From: Miscanthus floridulus
Taxonomy: Eukaryota > Streptophyta > Magnoliopsida > Poales > Poaceae
Length of the DNA: 64,000 bases
Reading direction: 5' to 3'
Assembly (NCBI RefSeq): GCF_019320115.1
Contig: NC_089587.1
Span: forward strand, 108,115,158-108,179,157
Numbering within the stretch: the stretch's first letter is position 1; the number at the start of each line of letters is the position of its first letter. Below the pieces are notes generated by a model, which had not been told where the DNA came from, ran no database searches, and was given only the letters and a program-made list of their open reading frames with translations. A program made the translations under genes and the position numbers. Below are positions 1 through 11,427 of the stretch, piece by piece.

Positions 1-1250
1 GGTTGGCTAACTACACCGCGAAGCTATGCACGGAGTTAATTTGGCCAAGGCAGCTCCACCAAGTTGAATTGCAAGCGCAGGACTGGCGACCAAGGTAGCA
101 GAGGAACAGGGGACGGTTGGCATGGCTTGGCGTGACGTTGTCATGGCAGGACACAGCTGTTCATCGATGCACAAACGCGTATGGCTATAGGGCAATGGGG
201 AAGCGGCCAACATGCTCAGGACGGTGGGCCGCACGGCCATAAACCGTAAGCCAACGACGGCGGCTCGGCCCTACGCGCCGCAGCAGATGGCACCGGTCTG
301 AGGAGGCAGCATCGCTAAGCGCTGACGTGACGGCAAGGCAGGCGAGGCAAGGCGACGTGCCTGTAATGCCAAATGTGGCCACGCGCGCATGGTACCGCTA
401 GGCGGGCATGAGGCGGTAGAGCGGCCAGGCGGACGCGACAGTGGTGGCAGGGTGCACGTGGTGACTTCACACAAGCGACCACGGCCAGCAGCAGCGCAGT
501 GATGCAACGTGCGGGGTCAGCAACACGGCAAAGCGGCGGCAATAGCCGAGCCAGAGCAGTGGGACCGCAATGCCGGCGGTGGTGGCCAACCGGCTAGGTC
601 GTCGGGCGTGGCAAGCGTGTGCGTGTGCGTGCGTGGCGTGCCAGGGCACAGCAACGGCGGCGTGGCCTGCAGCGCAAAGCCAGCGATAGGACCAGCCAGC
701 ATGGTGGCCCACGTGCGGCATGCGTGTTGGGCAGCAGGCACGGCGACGCCGAGTGCCGGCACGGTGATCGTGCCCAGACACTGCAACCGTGTCATGCACG
801 CTTTTTAAAGCTACCCAAAAATCCAAATCAATGACCTAGTAGCTAACTAACTATTTAACGCTCGAGATGGGATGTCAAGCTACTAAAACAAACCCTAAAA
901 CCATACTGCTACTTAAATCGATTCTCCTATAAAAATTCCCAAACTTCGCTTCGTCGGTCCATTTTCCAACTTAAAAAATGACTTAAGTTTTTATTCGGAT
1001 TCGCGTAAACTTCGATTTCCAAGCTATTGAGTAAGCTATCTAGCAAATTCAGTTCTCGACCGCAAGTATTTCATCGCCACCTACGAAGTTTATACTACAA
1101 ACTTTATTAAAGTGCTGGGTATGCGTTCTATAGCATTTTCGTTCAATAAAAATTCGTCTAGAACCCTAAGTGACACAACGCGACATGAAATATAACATTC
1201 GTTTCGCTTTTCCGATGAACATTTCAAGTTACGTATATTGCTTTACATAC
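1..1250. other. Non-genic DNA, GC-rich then AT-rich
   Basis: Bases 1 to about 800 are GC-rich and open in several frames on both strands, but none of the translations shows a recognisable domain, and they are rich in Ala, Arg, His and Pro, as chance GC-rich frames are. From about 810 the sequence turns AT-rich and non-coding. The abrupt composition change may mark a boundary of an old retrotransposon LTR. I could not find matching termini, so no element is called. Confidence 0.4.
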
Positions 1251-1439
1251 TATGTTACACACATTTATACATAAGTATGATGCTCATGCAGTGTTTTAGC
1301 AAAAGACTGTACAGTGTAACACCATTCCACCAGACCTCTGCGGCCTTCTCCACTGGAGTGGCGAGCTCCATGCCATCGGTAAAATCCATGCGTCGACTAG
1401 CCTCTATTTGCAAGCAGCAAGGAGATGTTATGATGAAAG

Positions 1440-1805
1440 AGCATGTTGCAAGCTTATGTTTCAAGTGTTTTATACGTTTCATAGGTATGTTGCAAGTGTT
1501 TCATATGGATATTGCAAAAGTAAAATCGGGATGTTGCATATGTTGAAATGGTTGTACACATATGTTGCAAGCTTCTGTTCCCTATGTTTTATCTGTTTTT
1601 TAGACGTATGTTGCAAGTGCGTTTATTTGGATGTTGCATATGTTTCACACATATGTTATAAGTGTTTTATCTGGATGTTGCGTATATTTTACAATTGTTT
1701 CAAGTGTTTTTTAAGGTGTTTTTGCAAGTGTTTCAGGTGCATGTTTCAAGTGTTTCATCTGTCTTCAGACGTATGTTGCAAGTGTTGTATCTGGATATTT
1801 CAAAA
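1440..1805. repeat. Degenerate minisatellite (ATGTTGCAAGTGTTT-like units)
   Basis: Variants of the phrase ATGTTGCAAGTGTTTCATCT recur irregularly, for example near 1443, 1484, 1562, 1606 and 1772, mixed with related GGATGTTGCATATGTTT phrases. The array is AT-rich on the + strand and has open frames full of Cys, Phe and Val that simply reflect the repeat. It looks like a decayed tandem array. Similar arrays occur inside grass transposons, but no termini are visible here. Confidence 0.6.
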
Positions 1806-2110
1806 ATAGATCAGGTGTTGCATCTTCCTCCTCACCTTCTGCTGCTTCACCTCGGTGTCTCCGCCTCCTCCTAGTGTCGGCTGGGCATCCGAACCAGAGG
1901 CACAGGCGGGCACTGCCCGCTCCCCCTCTTCTCGATGCAGTGATGTTCGGGGCGGTGCGGGCCTCGTGTGAGGCGTGCGAAATGAGTGCAGGCGCAGAGT
2001 CCGGACACGCCGCCAATAGATATAGGCTACTTGATTTGACCGTTATTGGTCTGGTCAAGAGAGCAAAACTTGGACACCACCATTCGAGACGATGCTAATC
2101 TCTATTCGTG

Positions 2111-2219
2111 TGAGAGAGAGAGAGAGAGATTCTATGGGCGCTGCCTGGTGGAATTTAATCTGACTTTGCTATACTAGCTAACATGATTCCAGCGAGCCAT
2201 TCGGTTCGCAGATGAACGC

Positions 2220-2250
<31 letters not shown>

Positions 2251-2258
2251 GGGGGGGG
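2111..2258. repeat. Microsatellites: (GA)n, (GT)n and a 25-base poly-G
   Basis: A short GA run lies at about 2111-2129. A GT run at about 2219-2233 passes directly into an uninterrupted run of 25 G residues at 2234-2258. The G run could form G-quadruplexes and is a likely place for sequencing or assembly length error. Confidence 0.9.
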
Positions 2259-2716
2259 AGACAGAAAGAGTTGCATTTGACTTTCCGTACGTAGGGAAAA
2301 CAGCAGGAGGTTTGAGCTTATACATATTCACACTCAAACATCTCCGAGAAATTGAGCTGAAAATCTTAAGATTCTAACAAATATATTAAAGGTTATATTA
2401 CTCGTCCATCGGCACTTAACTAGCCGAAATGCGTGAGCACCTATACTGAGTTGCTAAATAAGTTCTATCATCTAGATATGTTGATTGCTTGAGATCTTCA
2501 CTTTAGTCTAGCTCAAGTTCATCTTTATATCCTACGGGCTAATGTACCTTATATACTAGCACCTGTTGTTAGTCCATATTATTATTGTTGATAATTAACT
2601 ATCAAAATCACTAAACCCTTGCCCGGGTTCATATTACTTACAATGTCCACCATCAAAGTACATGTTTTTATTAATGGTACGAGGTACGTGACAAATTTTT
2701 AGATTAGCGTTATATA

Positions 2717-2768
2717 CCAGTAAATAATACCACACAAGAACGCCAGTAAATAATACCACACAAGAACG
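2717..2768. repeat. Tandem duplication, 26-bp unit x 2
   Basis: Two identical adjacent 26-bp copies occupy 2717-2742 and 2743-2768, starting CCAGTAAATAATACC. They lie about 235 bp upstream of the DUF716 start codon, so they sit in its likely promoter region. No function is evident. Confidence 0.9.
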
Positions 2769-3002
2769 CCTAAACAAAATTTGAAATGTTCTAGAGAGAA
2801 GAGTGTGTCACGTGCACAAAATGCAAAGTCCAACTCAACGGAAGAAGCTCGTAAAACCTTCCAAGCCGTAGTCAAACCATCTTAAAACCTGGAGACCTCA
2901 AACCCAAAACGGCCACACCATCGCTTGCTGCCTTGCTCTCCTACACGCCCACACCGGAGAATAAGCAAAGACCCAACCCAACTCGATCAACGCTGGCGCG
3001 TC

Positions 3003-3953
3003 ATGGGCACGCTCGTCGGCCACGTCGCACCGGGCGTGGGCTTCATCGTCGTCGGCCTATGGCACCTCTACAACCACATCAGGCTCTTCCTGCTGCGTCC
3101 CGGCTCCTACGTCGCGCCCGTCTGGTTCCCCGTGCGCGGCGCGCGCCACCTGGAGCTCATTCTCGTCATCGCCGGCGCCGTCGCGTCCATCCTCATGGAG
3201 CTCATCGTCGGCCCAGCGAGGCACCAGCCGTTCGACGACGACGGCACGGTGCCCTCGGACCACCTCCACAACTTCGAGCACGCGTCCATCTCGCTCGCGC
3301 TGCTCGTCTACGCCGCGTCCGCCATCCTCCTCGACCGCGCCGGCCGGGCGGCGCCGTGCCGGGACGCGGTGTCCCAGCTTGCCGCCGCCGCGGCGTTCGC
3401 GCAGGAGCTGATGCTGTTCCACCTCCACTCGGCGGACCACGTGGGCGTGGAGGGCCAGTACCACCTCCTCCTGCAGGGCGTCGTCGCCGTCACGCTCGCC
3501 ACGACGGTCCTCGGCGTCGCGGCGCCCCGGAGCTTCGCGGTGAGCCTGGTGCGGTCAGCGAGCCTGGTGCTCCAGGGCGTCTGGTTCGTGGCCATGGGTG
3601 TCATGCTGTGGACGCCCGCGCTCCTGCCCAAGGGATGCGTCCTGAGCCACGAGGACGGGCACGACGTCGCGCGGTGCCGCGATGAAGGCGGCGCGCTCGC
3701 CCGCGCCAAATCGCTCGTCAACCTGCAGTTCAGCTGGTACCTGTCCGCCACCGTCGTGCTCGTGGTCGCGCTCTGCCTCCGGATGTGCAGCCTCTACAAG
3801 GAGGAGCCGCGGTACGTGCCGCTGGTTAGGGGAAACGACCATGGAGAAGATGATGATGATGGTGACGGCGAAGAAAACGTCGTCGAGGCAGCGAAAGGCG
3901 GCTCAGGGCGTGTGCTCGGCGAAGCGAGGCCGATGGAGATATCACGGCCATAA
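3003..3953 (+). CDS. DUF716 / TMEM45-like multipass membrane protein
   Basis: An intronless gene of 316 codons. I chose the ATG at 3003 because MGTLVGHVAPG is the usual start of plant DUF716 proteins; the frame is open for 26 more codons upstream (to 2925) but that stretch is polar and unlike the family. Visible features are five or more hydrophobic segments (about residues 8-30, 52-70, 95-110, 160-175, 185-205 and 245-265), the family motifs HNFEH (about residue 90) and ELMLFHLHSADHVGVEGQYH (about 135-155), and an acidic hydrophilic C-terminal tail (about 280-300). Family members are eukaryotic membrane proteins whose biochemical role is unknown; some plant ones are described as virus- or stress-responsive. 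The third codon position is strongly G/C, which produces long shadow frames on both strands. Length and motifs indicate an intact gene. Confidence 0.88.
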   Translation: MGTLVGHVAPGVGFIVVGLWHLYNHIRLFLLRPGSYVAPVWFPVRGARHLELILVIAGAVASILMELIVGPARHQPFDDDGTVPSDHLHNFEHASISLALLVYAASAILLDRAGRAAPCRDAVSQLAAAAAFAQELMLFHLHSADHVGVEGQYHLLLQGVVAVTLATTVLGVAAPRSFAVSLVRSASLVLQGVWFVAMGVMLWTPALLPKGCVLSHEDGHDVARCRDEGGALARAKSLVNLQFSWYLSATVVLVVALCLRMCSLYKEEPRYVPLVRGNDHGEDDDDGDGEENVVEAAKGGSGRVLGEARPMEISRP

Positions 3954-4253
3954 GAGGGCATAAAGGAAAATGATTTTCAGCGTGGGAACGTTTGTGTAAA
4001 ATGTAATTTTGTGCGCAAATAGAATTGGAGGTAAATTGTAGCTTAGGGCGTGGTTCTTTGTTTGGTCATCAGTCCTCACTGTATGCATACTGATAAGGTT
4101 TGAATTACCATATGCTGTGATTGGAGGAGAGTTTGTACTTAGAAAACAGGAGTAATAGTCTAATAGCTATTGCAAATTTGGTCTTGTTCATGTCAGCTGC
4201 TTATATCTTGACTAGAATTTTGATTTGATCTTTGGCTGTCCCTCATTTACGAT
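3954..4253. other. 3' flank of the DUF716 gene
   Basis: AT-rich sequence with no open frame of note. It should hold the 3' UTR and polyadenylation region of the DUF716 gene, but no canonical AATAAA stands out close to the stop. Confidence 0.4.
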
Positions 4254-4313
4254 TAGGGATGAAAACGGATCGGATACGGACGGATATCACCGATATTATA
4301 TTTTTCATCCCTA
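4254..4313. mobile_element. 60-bp Ds-like (hAT) miniature element
   Basis: The termini are a perfect 12-bp inverted repeat, TAGGGATGAAAA at 4254-4265 and its complement at 4302-4313. They are flanked by an 8-bp direct repeat TTTACGAT at 4246-4253 and 4314-4321. Both features are diagnostic of the hAT superfamily, and the terminal sequence matches that of maize Ac/Ds. Just inside the left end are ACGG motifs, including AAACGG, the core bound by Ac transposase. At 60 bp the element is almost only its two ends. Confidence 0.9.
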
Positions 4314-4321
4314 TTTACGAT

Positions 4322-5330
4322 CTTGTTGATGATGAACTCTGGCAATGCAAAATTGCTTAATGCTTATCTTTACATATGGCCTCTGGTTTCTGAATTGTCT
4401 TGAGAACATTATTATACTACTTGCTGAACGGAAAGGTGCCACACTGGAAACTTTTCATGACTCAGAAACAGAAAATGCAATCATATGGTTACAATCTTTG
4501 TTTCCTGGTGCATGACACTGACAAAGAGATGGAAATCCGCTGGTCTAAAGTATGATTAATCTGCCCAAAGTAAATTCTCCTACGCCCCCTGATTGGGACG
4601 GGCACACTGGTTTCGCCCTTTTTCGCTTCATCGGTTTTTCCAGTTCTGGTATAGCAGCCGGTAGTGAGAAGGCTTAAGAGTATCCAGGTAGGCAGGTAGC
4701 ACACAAATTGAAGATGATTGGCTCCAGGGGTTTTTCTTTTCATCAAGCCATCAATAGTTTGTGGATGCTGCCTTCAAAAATACTCCTTTATTAAAACATT
4801 GCATTCTTTCTGTTTTTTAATGTGTTCAGAACATTCGCAGTCTGATAGCTCAAACATTATCAGCGAACGTTTATATATCTTTTCAGTTTCTCTCTTCTTG
4901 AACTATTTGCACACATAATTTTAGTCACTACTAACCCTTTTATTTACTAACCTAGATATGCACATGATTTAAGGGTCTGATTGATTAGATGCATTAGCTT
5001 ATATTCAGACTTGTGTAGTGTAATTTATCCATGTTTGATTCCCCGAAAAGACTCTTTATAGAGGCTTGCATGCCGCTTAAAGTTCAACACAACACTAGCT
5101 ACTAGTATGCCAAATTTAATCATATTAGTCAATACAGATTTGCACAAATCAACGGGGCAACACAAAAAATGCAGGCTCTTCACCTCCTCCACCTGGATTA
5201 GAAATTTAGAACATGAGACTTCTAGCACACATTGGTGACCACGTGCTACATAATATAAGGAACCAAACATAATCTTACCAACTATAGTTTGTTTGTGCGA
5301 ATAACCAAACAAAAGACATCGCATACACTT
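4322..5330. other. Intergenic DNA
   Basis: AT-rich sequence between the DUF716 gene and the MITE cluster. The short open frames here lack domains and codon bias. I see no RNA gene or transposon termini. Confidence 0.4.
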
Positions 5331-5685
5331 AGGGTGTGTTTGGTTGAGCTGTGGCTGTAGAAAAAAACTGCTGTGGGCTGTGAGCTGTGGGAAAGCTGCT
5401 GTGGGCTGTGAGCTGTAGAAAAGCTGAAAGCTGTTTGGTTAAACAAGTATAAAATATACCTTCTATATTTATCTCTCTTGAAACAACTATGGAAGAGCTT
5501 TTTATTCCACCAATTTCGAAAAGCAGAAAGCCAAAAGCCAAAAGCAGGGTCAAACCAGCTTTCAAAACTGTACTACGGAAAAGCAGCTGCTTCTGAAAAA
5601 GCCGCCTGGAAAAGCAGCCCCTTTGATTGGGCTTTTAACTTTTGGGGCCAAAAGCCAAAGTCCAAAGCCCAACCAAACGGACCCT
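5331..5685. mobile_element. hAT-type MITE with GGGTGTGTTTGGTT ends
   Basis: The left end AGGGTGTGTTTGGTTGAGC is matched imperfectly by the reverse complement of the right end, AGGGTCCGTTTGGTTGGGC. The interior repeats GCTGTGGGCTGTGAGCTGT and AAAGCAG-type motifs. Ends of this kind mark a common grass MITE family. No clear target duplication remains, so the superfamily call rests on the ends alone. Confidence 0.65.
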
Positions 5686-5701
5686 TATGCTAGCTTAGAT
5701 A

Positions 5702-5962
5702 TACTCCATCACAAAATAATCGACTATCTTGCTTTCTAAGGAGTCAACCATTTTAATATTTGACCAAATATATAAAAAAGATACTATGTTTATTATAACT
5801 ATTGTTAGATTGATCGCTGAATATACGTTCATAATAAACTTGTTTAGAGATATAAATATTAATATTATTTTCTATGTACCTAGTTATTTTTTAAATAAAA
5901 AGTCACTCCTCAGGAAGCGGATGAGAAGCAAAATTCGTGGTTATTTTAGGACAAAGAGAGTA
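5702..5962. mobile_element. Stowaway-like MITE, diverged
   Basis: The sequence begins TACTCCATCACAAAATAAT and ends with the complement of TACTCTCTTTGTCCTAAAATAA. Both resemble the grass Stowaway terminus CTCCCTCCGTCCCAAAATAA, and a TA dinucleotide lies at each edge. It is AT-rich and non-coding, about 260 bp, typical of a Tc1/mariner-derived MITE. Confidence 0.6.
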
Positions 5963-6437
5963 CCGTATAAAATCCAATACAAATTAAGACTAATGCAAAT
6001 AAACAATCTCTCTCAAAGCTTCTGTTGATGCACGGAAATGACTTTACATGCGGAGAATCACTAGTGCTCATGCTTGGACTAGCCATCAGTGATTATCATG
6101 CGTCAATTCAGTGATTATCATGAAGCCATCAGTCCAGTTTTGTTTTCCAAAACAGTAACTTATGGTTGGTATAAAAAGGTACAATTTCTCAATTTTTTTC
6201 TCACATAAGCCGTCGAGCAAATGTTAGACACAAAAAGAAAAGAAAAAAAATAAGCCTCGAAGCCCACTGTCAGTTCTGTCACACTACACATGCAATGCAA
6301 ACAGTCCTAGCTGCCCAGGGTCATTGTTGCGCCAGCAAGGAGCAAACCTGATGACACGATGTTAGTGCCCGATGTACAGAGATGTTTCTATGATGGTAGA
6401 AGTAGCGAATGGTAAAATGTAATTGACACGTCTTCTC
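5963..6437. other. Spacer and 3' flank of the BRX-like gene
   Basis: No coding sequence is visible. The part nearest 6438 should contain the 3' UTR of the BRX-like gene on the minus strand. A 14-bp phrase CAGTGATTATCATG occurs twice at about 6088 and 6109. Confidence 0.4.
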
Positions 6438-9400
6438 TCAGAGATATTGCTCATGTATCCTCGCTCGGTTTTCTTCCCACCACAACCTGGCATGCATCTC
6501 ACTGAATCTCTGCCGGCTGCACAAAGAACAGACAGAAAAGAGTAAGTTCTCTAACCATATCAAAAAAAAAGGACAGAGGTTCTCGATTTTATAGTCAACC
6601 AATGTGTTCTTAAAAGTAATCTCACTCATACTATATATTGTTGATACAAGTTTAGTTTGCAAATTGAGTAGCAATATCTTTGCAAAAGTCCAGGCTCTCA
6701 ATGAGCACATAATAATTGCAGGGAGATAATAGTTCTATTCACACACCCACTAAGGTAATCCATCCAAAAACCATGATCATAAGCAGAAAACAGCAAACCT
6801 GAATCTGACGCGACGTAGTTCTCTGATGCCACCAGGCAAAGCTCGAATAGTAATATACACACCAGACTCGTCCTCTTCTACCCATTCCCTCTCTTGGTCA
6901 CTTGTGTTGCTAATAGAGGCTGAAAGTTCACCTGATCGATCGATCTCTTCAGGAGATGAGCTTGTCCTGACTGATGCATCAATAGAAGTTTCTGTCTTTG
7001 CTCCACTAATGCTTGATAACTTAGGCGTTGATGCCAGTCCAACTGAATCATAGCATTGGTGCCCAAGGTAGCGGTCTTGGCGGTAAATGTTGCCAAGATG
7101 ATTGGGTTGGTGATGAAGACAATCTGAAGACGAATATCCTATGGCTCCACTAGCTTTTAGTGGTCTGTGCAAAGTATGCACTGGCTGCCCCTTGTTAAGG
7201 GGAGCTGTAGCTGGGTTATCATCTTTGGAGCTCTGCATGAAGTGCAAGCCATGACACAGCAGGGGACAACATAAGAAGGCATGCTTCAAATAATCACATC
7301 TTGAAAGGTGATTCAAAGGGGCTCTTACCTCATTTTCAGACCTTGGAATGCTTGGCAGAGGAGCAGCTTGACTGTTGAACTTCAGAACGTTGTAAAGCTC
7401 CATGACCTTCTCGTAATTTTCAGTCCACCATCTTTGTGCTTGCCATTTGTTGAACATTTCACGGCTATTGTGCGTTAGTCCATGCATGAAGGAACACAAC
7501 AGAAACTGGTAAGTTGTCATTATCATACAGAAAACACTTAGTTTTGTACTTTTGTCACCTGAAACAAGAAGCAAGCATATTGTAAAGTAAATAGCGAAGA
7601 AGAGGAAGGACCATACTGGACCAACAGAAGACAAACTTGTCCGTCTCCTTATTTTGTCCCAACATCATTAAACTTATGCAAGCTAATTCTTACTTAGTGC
7701 AGCAACATATTTTTGTTTATATTAAACCATACTGAGCAAGTGAGCAATTTTGTTTATATTGAACCATGCTAGAATGCTCATAAACAGATATACCCATCCA
7801 TTCCTACAAATTATATGAACTACAAAAAGAACTAAATTACTAGCCAACTTGCTCTCCCAGCTACGAATTAGAATCTCCTGTTGGCAAAAAGCTAAAGATT
7901 GTTCTCTCTACCAGTGTTCAGCTTTGCACAAACTATCAATGGATGATTGGTGGGCATTTCATTTAGAATATGATTGGCTGAGTTCTGCTGAGCTAATCCA
8001 CACATGTGACAAGAATGATTGTTCTTACAGTTCATGTTTATAGACAAAGCACCAACACTCAGAAAATCTCATGATTTGTTTTTAGACCACGAAAATAAGC
8101 TACAAGTGAACCATATTAGCGTTCCAAATTCAGTTCATCTTCCCATATAGAATAACAATCTTTTATTACGCCCTCATCCCATGTAACATTACTGGTGGTA
8201 GGTAATCAAAGAAGCGTACCACGAGGAACTTCTCTCATAACATTCTTAATACAGAAATACATTCCAATCTGAAAAAAAAAATACTTAACCATTTCAAAAG
8301 TTCAGAACATTGTAATAAATTTCACAAGTATCTTTTTTCCTTGATAGTGTATGAATCAAGTTTCTAGGAGTCATTTACAAGATCTACATGAAAGCCAGCA
8401 CTACTTCAAATAAAATAGCCAAAGAAGTGCCACCAATCCAATTATCTAGGTTGGTTGGCTCCCCGCATAAGCAGGGGGGGGAGGGACCCCATTAGAATAA
8501 TGAGATACCAAAGCAAGGCTACCCTTTCTTTATTACAGAAGGACAACGAACGAACACAACCACTTGCAGTTTTTGTCCTTTAATTTTGTTCCATTAAGAC
8601 TACTAGATGGTGGTCCTCTACATTTCAGACTCACTTTTTTCTTCCTGCTCTATGATGAGATTATTAGGTTAAGACAGATTGCGTTAACCTAATAATCTCA
8701 TCATAGAGCAGGAAGAAAAAAGCTGAGTCTGAAATGTATGGCATGGACTCATAGAAGCATGAATGTGCAAGCTTGGCTTCAGAGCTATTCTACCTGGTAG
8801 AGTTTCAAATGTAAGTGACATTTAATTGATGCTCTGATGAATAATTTAGAAGTACAAATTTATTAGCTTTCTGGCAGACAGATCCAGATATTGTCCTGTT
8901 GCAGCATGTGAGTGACTAACTAGATGCTCTTTGTAGGAATCATGCCCTTAGACCCATGTAGTTCAAATGCACAGTGTACCATTTGAAGAATGGAAATTTT
9001 GTCAGAAATCAACACATGATGCTTTGAGAAATAAGAGATTACATAACAAATTTCCGTGTGCTTTTTAGTCATCTGTTCAAGCCATATTGTACACACACGT
9101 TTATAACTGCCTGCGCTGATTAAACACTAAGCTGATGGCAAAACATCTTAAATGTCCCTTTTCTTGGTGGCTGGGACAAGTAGAATATTTTTTTATTTGG
9201 AATAAAAAGTACACAAATAACTTATGTCTAGAAAAGAGAGATATTGGAATTGCAGAAGGACTGCAGCTCATGCACAGAAGTTGCAGGTGTTGAGATTCTC
9301 ACACGGTTCCCCCCCAAATTTAGAAATCTATTGTGCATTGTTCAAAAAATTCCTTCTAATTCGAACTCATGTAATCATATGAGTACCCAAAGCGATGTCT

Positions 9401-11053
9401 TTTATGCTTGTTCAGAACAGTGATGAATCAGTGTTTCTATTTGACTCTTCGAATGGTAGATATGTCTTTATCCCTTCCTTCTCCATTTTATTCTTAGTGT
9501 ACAATCTCCTTTTCTTTTCCTCTTTCAAATTCCGAACTTCTCATGAAAGCAAAGGTGGAAAAGATCAAAAGGAACAAAACAACAAAGGCGAAAAGCAAGA
9601 TAAAGCATATACTTGTCTCGTTTACCTAAAAATATGAAACCAATACTCAATCGAAGGATCATTGGAACTCCAAATTTAGCTAACAAGATCAAAGTTTAAA
9701 TTTTTCCAGGATTAGACGCTTCAATTTTTTCCGGACCAATAACTTTCTTACTCATTTTGCTTCCTCTGTTACCACATGGAAACTTATGAAATAATCCTAG
9801 AGCTCAAGAACAATCATTCAGGAACAGAAGGAACAAACCAAATGAATTGTACAAGTTTCCTTAAATAACAAACCAGTATGCACAAAATTCGGCATCGCAG
9901 AGATGCAAACCTATGTTTTCCGGTTGCTTGGGCAATGGACAAGGTGATGCCCACAGCATCCAACGAAAGTAAACTAAAAATCTAAACCAAATTTATTGAA
10001 TTTTAAGCACTAATATCTGTTGCAAGTATCAACCAAGTTGTTCTACCAATGAGCAAATGTTTGGCACAAATGAGAGCAAGATCTCACCTGAATCGGATGC
10101 GCTTCAGACCATTGCCGCCCCGCGGCAGCGAGAGGAAGGTGATGAGCACCCCGGGCTCTACCTGGGCGACCCACTCCTTCGCCTCATCCTCCTCGCTGCT
10201 GCCAGCCGCCGTTTCCTCTTCATCATCCCCGTCCTCATCGCCGGAGAGGAAGTCGGTGCGCGCGCTGACCGACGGCGTGATGTCACCGCTGGACATCGCG
10301 CCCCCCGTGCGCAACCACGGCGTCGATGCTGCGGAGCTGCCGGCGCGCTGGTACGAATAGTGGAAGCGGTCAGACCCGGACTCCGCGTACGCGCCGTGGT
10401 AGTACGGTTGCTGCGGCCGCGACGCCGCCGAGGAGGACGAGCCGGCGCACGGCTTGCAGTGCCGGTACGCGCCCGATGCCTTCAGCGCCATGTCCTTGAT
10501 CTGAAACCCACGAAAATCTCCCATCATCCATCAATCGTACTGCCCAGCTCGCACTTCACACCGTCCAAACAAATTTTGTACCAAACATTTCAAAAAACAT
10601 TGAGATTTTGGAGAAATTGAACCATTCCAACGCCTCAAAACCCTCAAAGCAGGCCGAATTGGTACCAGTTTGCGCTTCTCCCAGGCCAAGGCAAGGTACA
10701 TTTGATCAGATACACACATAAAAAAAACAAATTTTCCACTCAGTCTAAACCAACAACAATTGGAACCCTGGTCCATTTCATGATCAGAAAATCACAAAGG
10801 CACCGAGAACAACCACTGGATTTCAATTATCGCCACCAAAGGCCCAAAGGGGGAACATTTCAAGAACTCAAGCACGGCGACCAACCTGAGCGGTGAGCGA
10901 CTTGACGGCGTGCCTCGTGCCGGGCGTCGTCGCCGATTCACCGCCGCCTCCGGCGATGGCGTGGTCTTCGTCGTCGTCCTCCTCCTCCGGCGGCTCGCGC
11001 AGCGGCGGCGCGCCGCCCGGGAGGTGCTTGGAGCACGCGATGCACGTGAGCAT
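6438..11053 (-). CDS. BREVIS RADIX-like protein (five exons)
   Basis: Coding exons, in transcript order: 11053-10886, 10500-10088, 7464-7329, 7232-6799 and 6516-6438, 1,230 nt in all, giving 409 aa. All introns are GT-AG (385, 2,623, 96 and 282 bp). The start MLTCIACSK matches the conserved N-terminus of BRX proteins, whose Cys residues are thought to anchor the protein to the plasma membrane. A KDMALKASGAYR motif opens exon 2. Two BRX domains follow: the first at about residues 165-220 (EWVAQVEPGVLITF, then REMFNKWQAQRWW), the second at about 355-409 (EWVEEDESGVYITI, then RLWWEENRARIHEQYL). Both domains are cut by an intron inside the same Ser codon. BRX proteins act at the plasma membrane and in auxin-linked growth control in roots and other tissues; which paralogue this is cannot be told here. 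Length and domains are normal for the family, and no break is seen. Confidence 0.93.
8620..8737. repeat. Near-perfect 53-bp inverted repeat (hairpin) in BRX-like intron 2
   Basis: The left arm 8620-8672 and right arm 8684-8737 are reverse complements apart from one unpaired base, with an 11-base loop. Both arms include CTTCCTGCTCTATGATGAG or its complement. It would fold into a long stem in a transcript of either strand. It lies within the 2.6-kb second intron. It has neither the usual terminal motifs of a grass MITE nor a clear target duplication. Confidence 0.9.
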
Positions 11054-11150
11054 CGCGTCTCGCGGACCTGACGCAAGCGCGCGCCCCTCGGATCCCGCGA
11101 CGAAGAGGGGGGGCTGGGGGCGGAGAGAGGACGGGAGGGCGCGGCGCAGG

Positions 11151-11157
11151 TTTATAA
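11151..11157 (-). promoter_or_regulatory. TATA box of the BRX-like gene
   Basis: On the minus strand the sequence reads GTTATAAACC, about 98 bp upstream of the ATG at 11053. Spacing fits transcription starting near 11120 and a short GC-rich 5' UTR. It is the only good TATA match in this GC-rich promoter. Confidence 0.6.
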
Positions 11158-11427
11158 CAGAACGGGGAACTCGCGCCTCTGCGATAGGCGTCGAGCTCTC
11201 GAGCGGAGGACGTTAATGGCGGATTAGGATCCGGCGTTAGAAGACAGAGTCGCGGTGTGGGGGTTATTTTTACTCTCACCTTTTCCCGGGGTTCAGTTGC
11301 GCCTACTGTTTGTTCACTGAGATAGTGAGATGGTCAAACTCAATCAAATCGGAGGATTTTGCAGTTTCACCTTCGTTTCTATATAAAGAAACTGAACTGC
11401 ACAGATCTCTTTTCCTGTTCTCCGTAT

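Noticed and set aside
1..834. Many overlapping frames at the window start
   Set aside because: Composition artefacts without domain, splice structure or codon bias favouring one strand.
2933..3964. Other long frames on both strands across the DUF716 gene
   Set aside because: They are Arg/Pro- or Ala-rich shadows of a GC-rich coding frame; only the frame starting at 3003 has membrane segments and family motifs.
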